DNA of 16,258 bases from Acidobacteriota bacterium (GTDB taxonomy: Bacteria; Acidobacteriota; UBA890). A program made the translations under genes and the position numbers. Within the stretch, counting starts at the first letter, position 1, and every line of letters begins with the position of its first letter. The notes below the pieces were generated by a model that searched no databases, had not been told where the DNA came from, and was given only the letters and a program-made list of their open reading frames with translations. Location of the stretch: positions 1 through 16,258 of the forward strand of contig JADFNY010000027.1 in the NCBI GenBank assembly GCA_022563115.1. The letters run 5' to 3'. Below are positions 13,608 to 16,258 of this stretch, in pieces.

Positions 13608-15493
13608 CTAGCCGCTACCTTCGAGGACCTCGCGGGAGGGATCCAGGTCGTCCCAGACGCGCCCGCCGGCGCGCACGATCAGGGCGGCTGCGGCAAGCAC
13701 CGGCGTCGCCGCCACGATGCCGAACAGCGGGAACTCCCAGGCGACGACCGGCACCCCGAAGATGAACCATTGGATGGCGACGATGACGCCGATCAACAAC
13801 GCCGCCGGCAGCATGCAGAGCAAACTCGCCAGACCGAGGCCGAAGAACATGATCATGTTCTGGCCGAAGGCCGCGGCGCCCTGCTGCTTGTTGCCGCCGA
13901 GTTGCACCCAGCCCGGGAACAGCAAGATGAACAGGTTTTGGAGGGTGGTCGACAGGCAGGTCAGCGCCAGCACCAGCGGAAGAGCGCCGATGACGATCAG
14001 AGGCAGGACTAGCGCCGCCGGCGCGCCGAGGGCAGCCGAGACTCTCTCGGGCAAAACGCGGACACCCCCTGACTCGATGTTTGGCGCGATCCCGTTGATG
14101 GCCAGGTACACGCTCATCGCCAGGACGAGTCCGGCGCCGAGCATCGCCGACATGGCGGCGAAAATGGTCGGCCCGGCGGCCTCGGCGACGAACAGCTTCC
14201 AGCCTTCGAGCGGCCAGGGGCGCACCATCTCGACCCGCAGCAGGTCGGTGCGCAGGTCGTTGCGGTAGTTTTGCGCACCCGTGAGCGGGCTGATCACCAT
14301 GGTCACGAAGCCGATAAAGATGATTACGAAGGGCGCCCCCTGGAACCAGGAAGAGGCCAGGGGAACAACCACGAACGCGAAGCCGACGACCGCGAGTCCG
14401 AAGCCGAGCAAGGCGCGATAGCTGAAGCGGGTGACCGCCATCGAGTTCTTCCACAGGATCGCCATCTCGGGCGCTCCCAGCGGCAGCAGCGGGAACGGCG
14501 TGCGCCCCCGACTGCGCAACGAGGTCTTCCAGTAGCGCGAACCGGAGGCCTTCTTGTTCGCTTCGCGACGGGCGTGGGCCAGCGCCGCCTCCTCGAATTT
14601 GGCCTGTGAGCGCACCACCCACTCGTTGTGGGCGAGCAGGAGGACGAGTGGCATGACGACGCCGGTAAGCTGCATCGTCGGCGTGACCCCCGGTGCGGTG
14701 ATGAACAGCGGCGCGGTGAGCAACACGAACGGAAACAACAGCCATCCCAGAGGGCCCGATTGTATTTGCGGCGTGAGGCGCGCCATCGTCTCACGGAAGA
14801 ACTCGAGCCACTCCTGCCCGGGCGGGCGGCGCAGCAGCATGAGGTCGGCGATCAGGCCGCTGAGCGCCGCGCCGAGCACGATCCAGTAGACCAGGACGGC
14901 GACGACCAGCAACAGACGGTTGCGCCACCGACGTCCGCGCGTCAGCTCCTTTTGTCTCTCGAGCCACAGGCTGCGGCCCTTCGAGTGCAGGTCCCACAGG
15001 GTGAGTACGAGCCAGAACGACGCGTACCAGCGAATGCGGTCGAGTGGTCCGCCGGCACCGAGAAACAGCGTCATCATCAGGCAGCCGAAAAGAATGCCGG
15101 GCTGGCTCTTCAAGGCGGCGTACTGAATCAGATGCCGCCGCTCGATCGGCATCGGCGCCAGCACATGAATTTCGGCCTCGGTGAAGCTCAACGCGATGCG
15201 GCTCCAGGGCAGCAACCACCACAGGCTGATCAGCAGGGCGACGACGAGGGCAATCGCCAGCTGGATCGCCGGCAAGGCGTCTCCCAAGGCGATGAAAAGG
15301 AGCTCTGCGTTGAAGAACTCGATGTTAATCTCCCCGCGATCGTCGTCGAAGAAGAGCGGGCCGCCCACCCAGACGGTCATCCAGGCGATGAAAACCACGG
15401 TGCCAACGAGGTACTTGGGCTGTTTCAGGAGCCGGATGGTGCGGACGATCTTGCCCCGTAGGGAGCGGATCAGCAGGTAGACGAGCGCCGAGT

Positions 15494-15497
<4 letters not shown>
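13608..15497 (-). CDS. ABC transporter permease (putative ABC exporter domain)
   Basis: This is the 629-residue inner-membrane subunit of an ABC exporter, with roughly 12-14 hydrophobic helices in two halves around a charged cytoplasmic stretch (about 330-370, rich in Arg and Lys). The block GAQNYRNDLRTDLLRVEMVRP is typical of the putative ABC exporter family, in which a membrane protein of this size pairs with an EcsA-like ATPase. The start is GTG 15497, overlapping the ATPase stop by four bases (GTGA), with GAGG at about eight bases. The frame stays open upstream through the ATPase in another reading, but that extension is not coding. Substrate unknown. Confidence 0.88.
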
Positions 15498-16240
<743 letters not shown>

Positions 16241-16258
16241 GCCGAGAGCATATCAAAG

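Overview
The window is high-GC DNA, dense in genes, from a Gram-negative bacterium. An outer-membrane beta-barrel protein and several exported proteins imply two membranes. The mix (DUF4412, DUF6580, DmpA-type peptidase, ABC exporter pair, FTR1 permease, Alu-bearing SRP RNA) would fit an uncultured deltaproteobacterium-like lineage, but no gene here fixes the phylum. I see no CRISPR array, transposase, integrase or rRNA.

Layout. Positions 1-4000 are entirely minus-strand: the 5' end of dnaX, an SRP RNA that folds as the large (Alu plus S domain) type, an FTR1 iron permease with a good promoter and a Fur-box-like palindrome, a 111-codon remnant of a serine beta-lactamase-family protein, tRNA-Ser(GGA), a DUF6580 membrane protein and a DmpA/P1-family peptidase. 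Positions 4038-7135 hold four plus-strand genes: a GT4 glycosyltransferase, a secreted DUF4412 protein, an internally deleted homoserine dehydrogenase behind a structured leader, and a small SWIM zinc-finger protein. Positions 7150-16240 return to the minus strand. One run is OMP, S8 protease and alpha/beta hydrolase. The other, in transcription order, is ABC ATPase, ABC permease, HAD phosphatase and GT-C membrane glycosyltransferase.

The plus-strand block is bracketed by two inverted copies of a 44-bp repeat (38/44 identical), and everything outside it runs the other way. This suggests a 3.1-kb inversion or a transferred cassette. A plus-strand promoter lies just outside the left repeat and points into the block.

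Two proteins keep the N- and C-terminal ends of large enzyme families, in frame, but lack the catalytic core (1629-1964 and 6321-6653). The second overlaps the SWIM gene by 4 bases and follows a promoter whose predicted transcript would begin at the closing stem of a three-helix RNA. That leader, the core-less dehydrogenase and the SWIM gene are the best candidates here for something undescribed.
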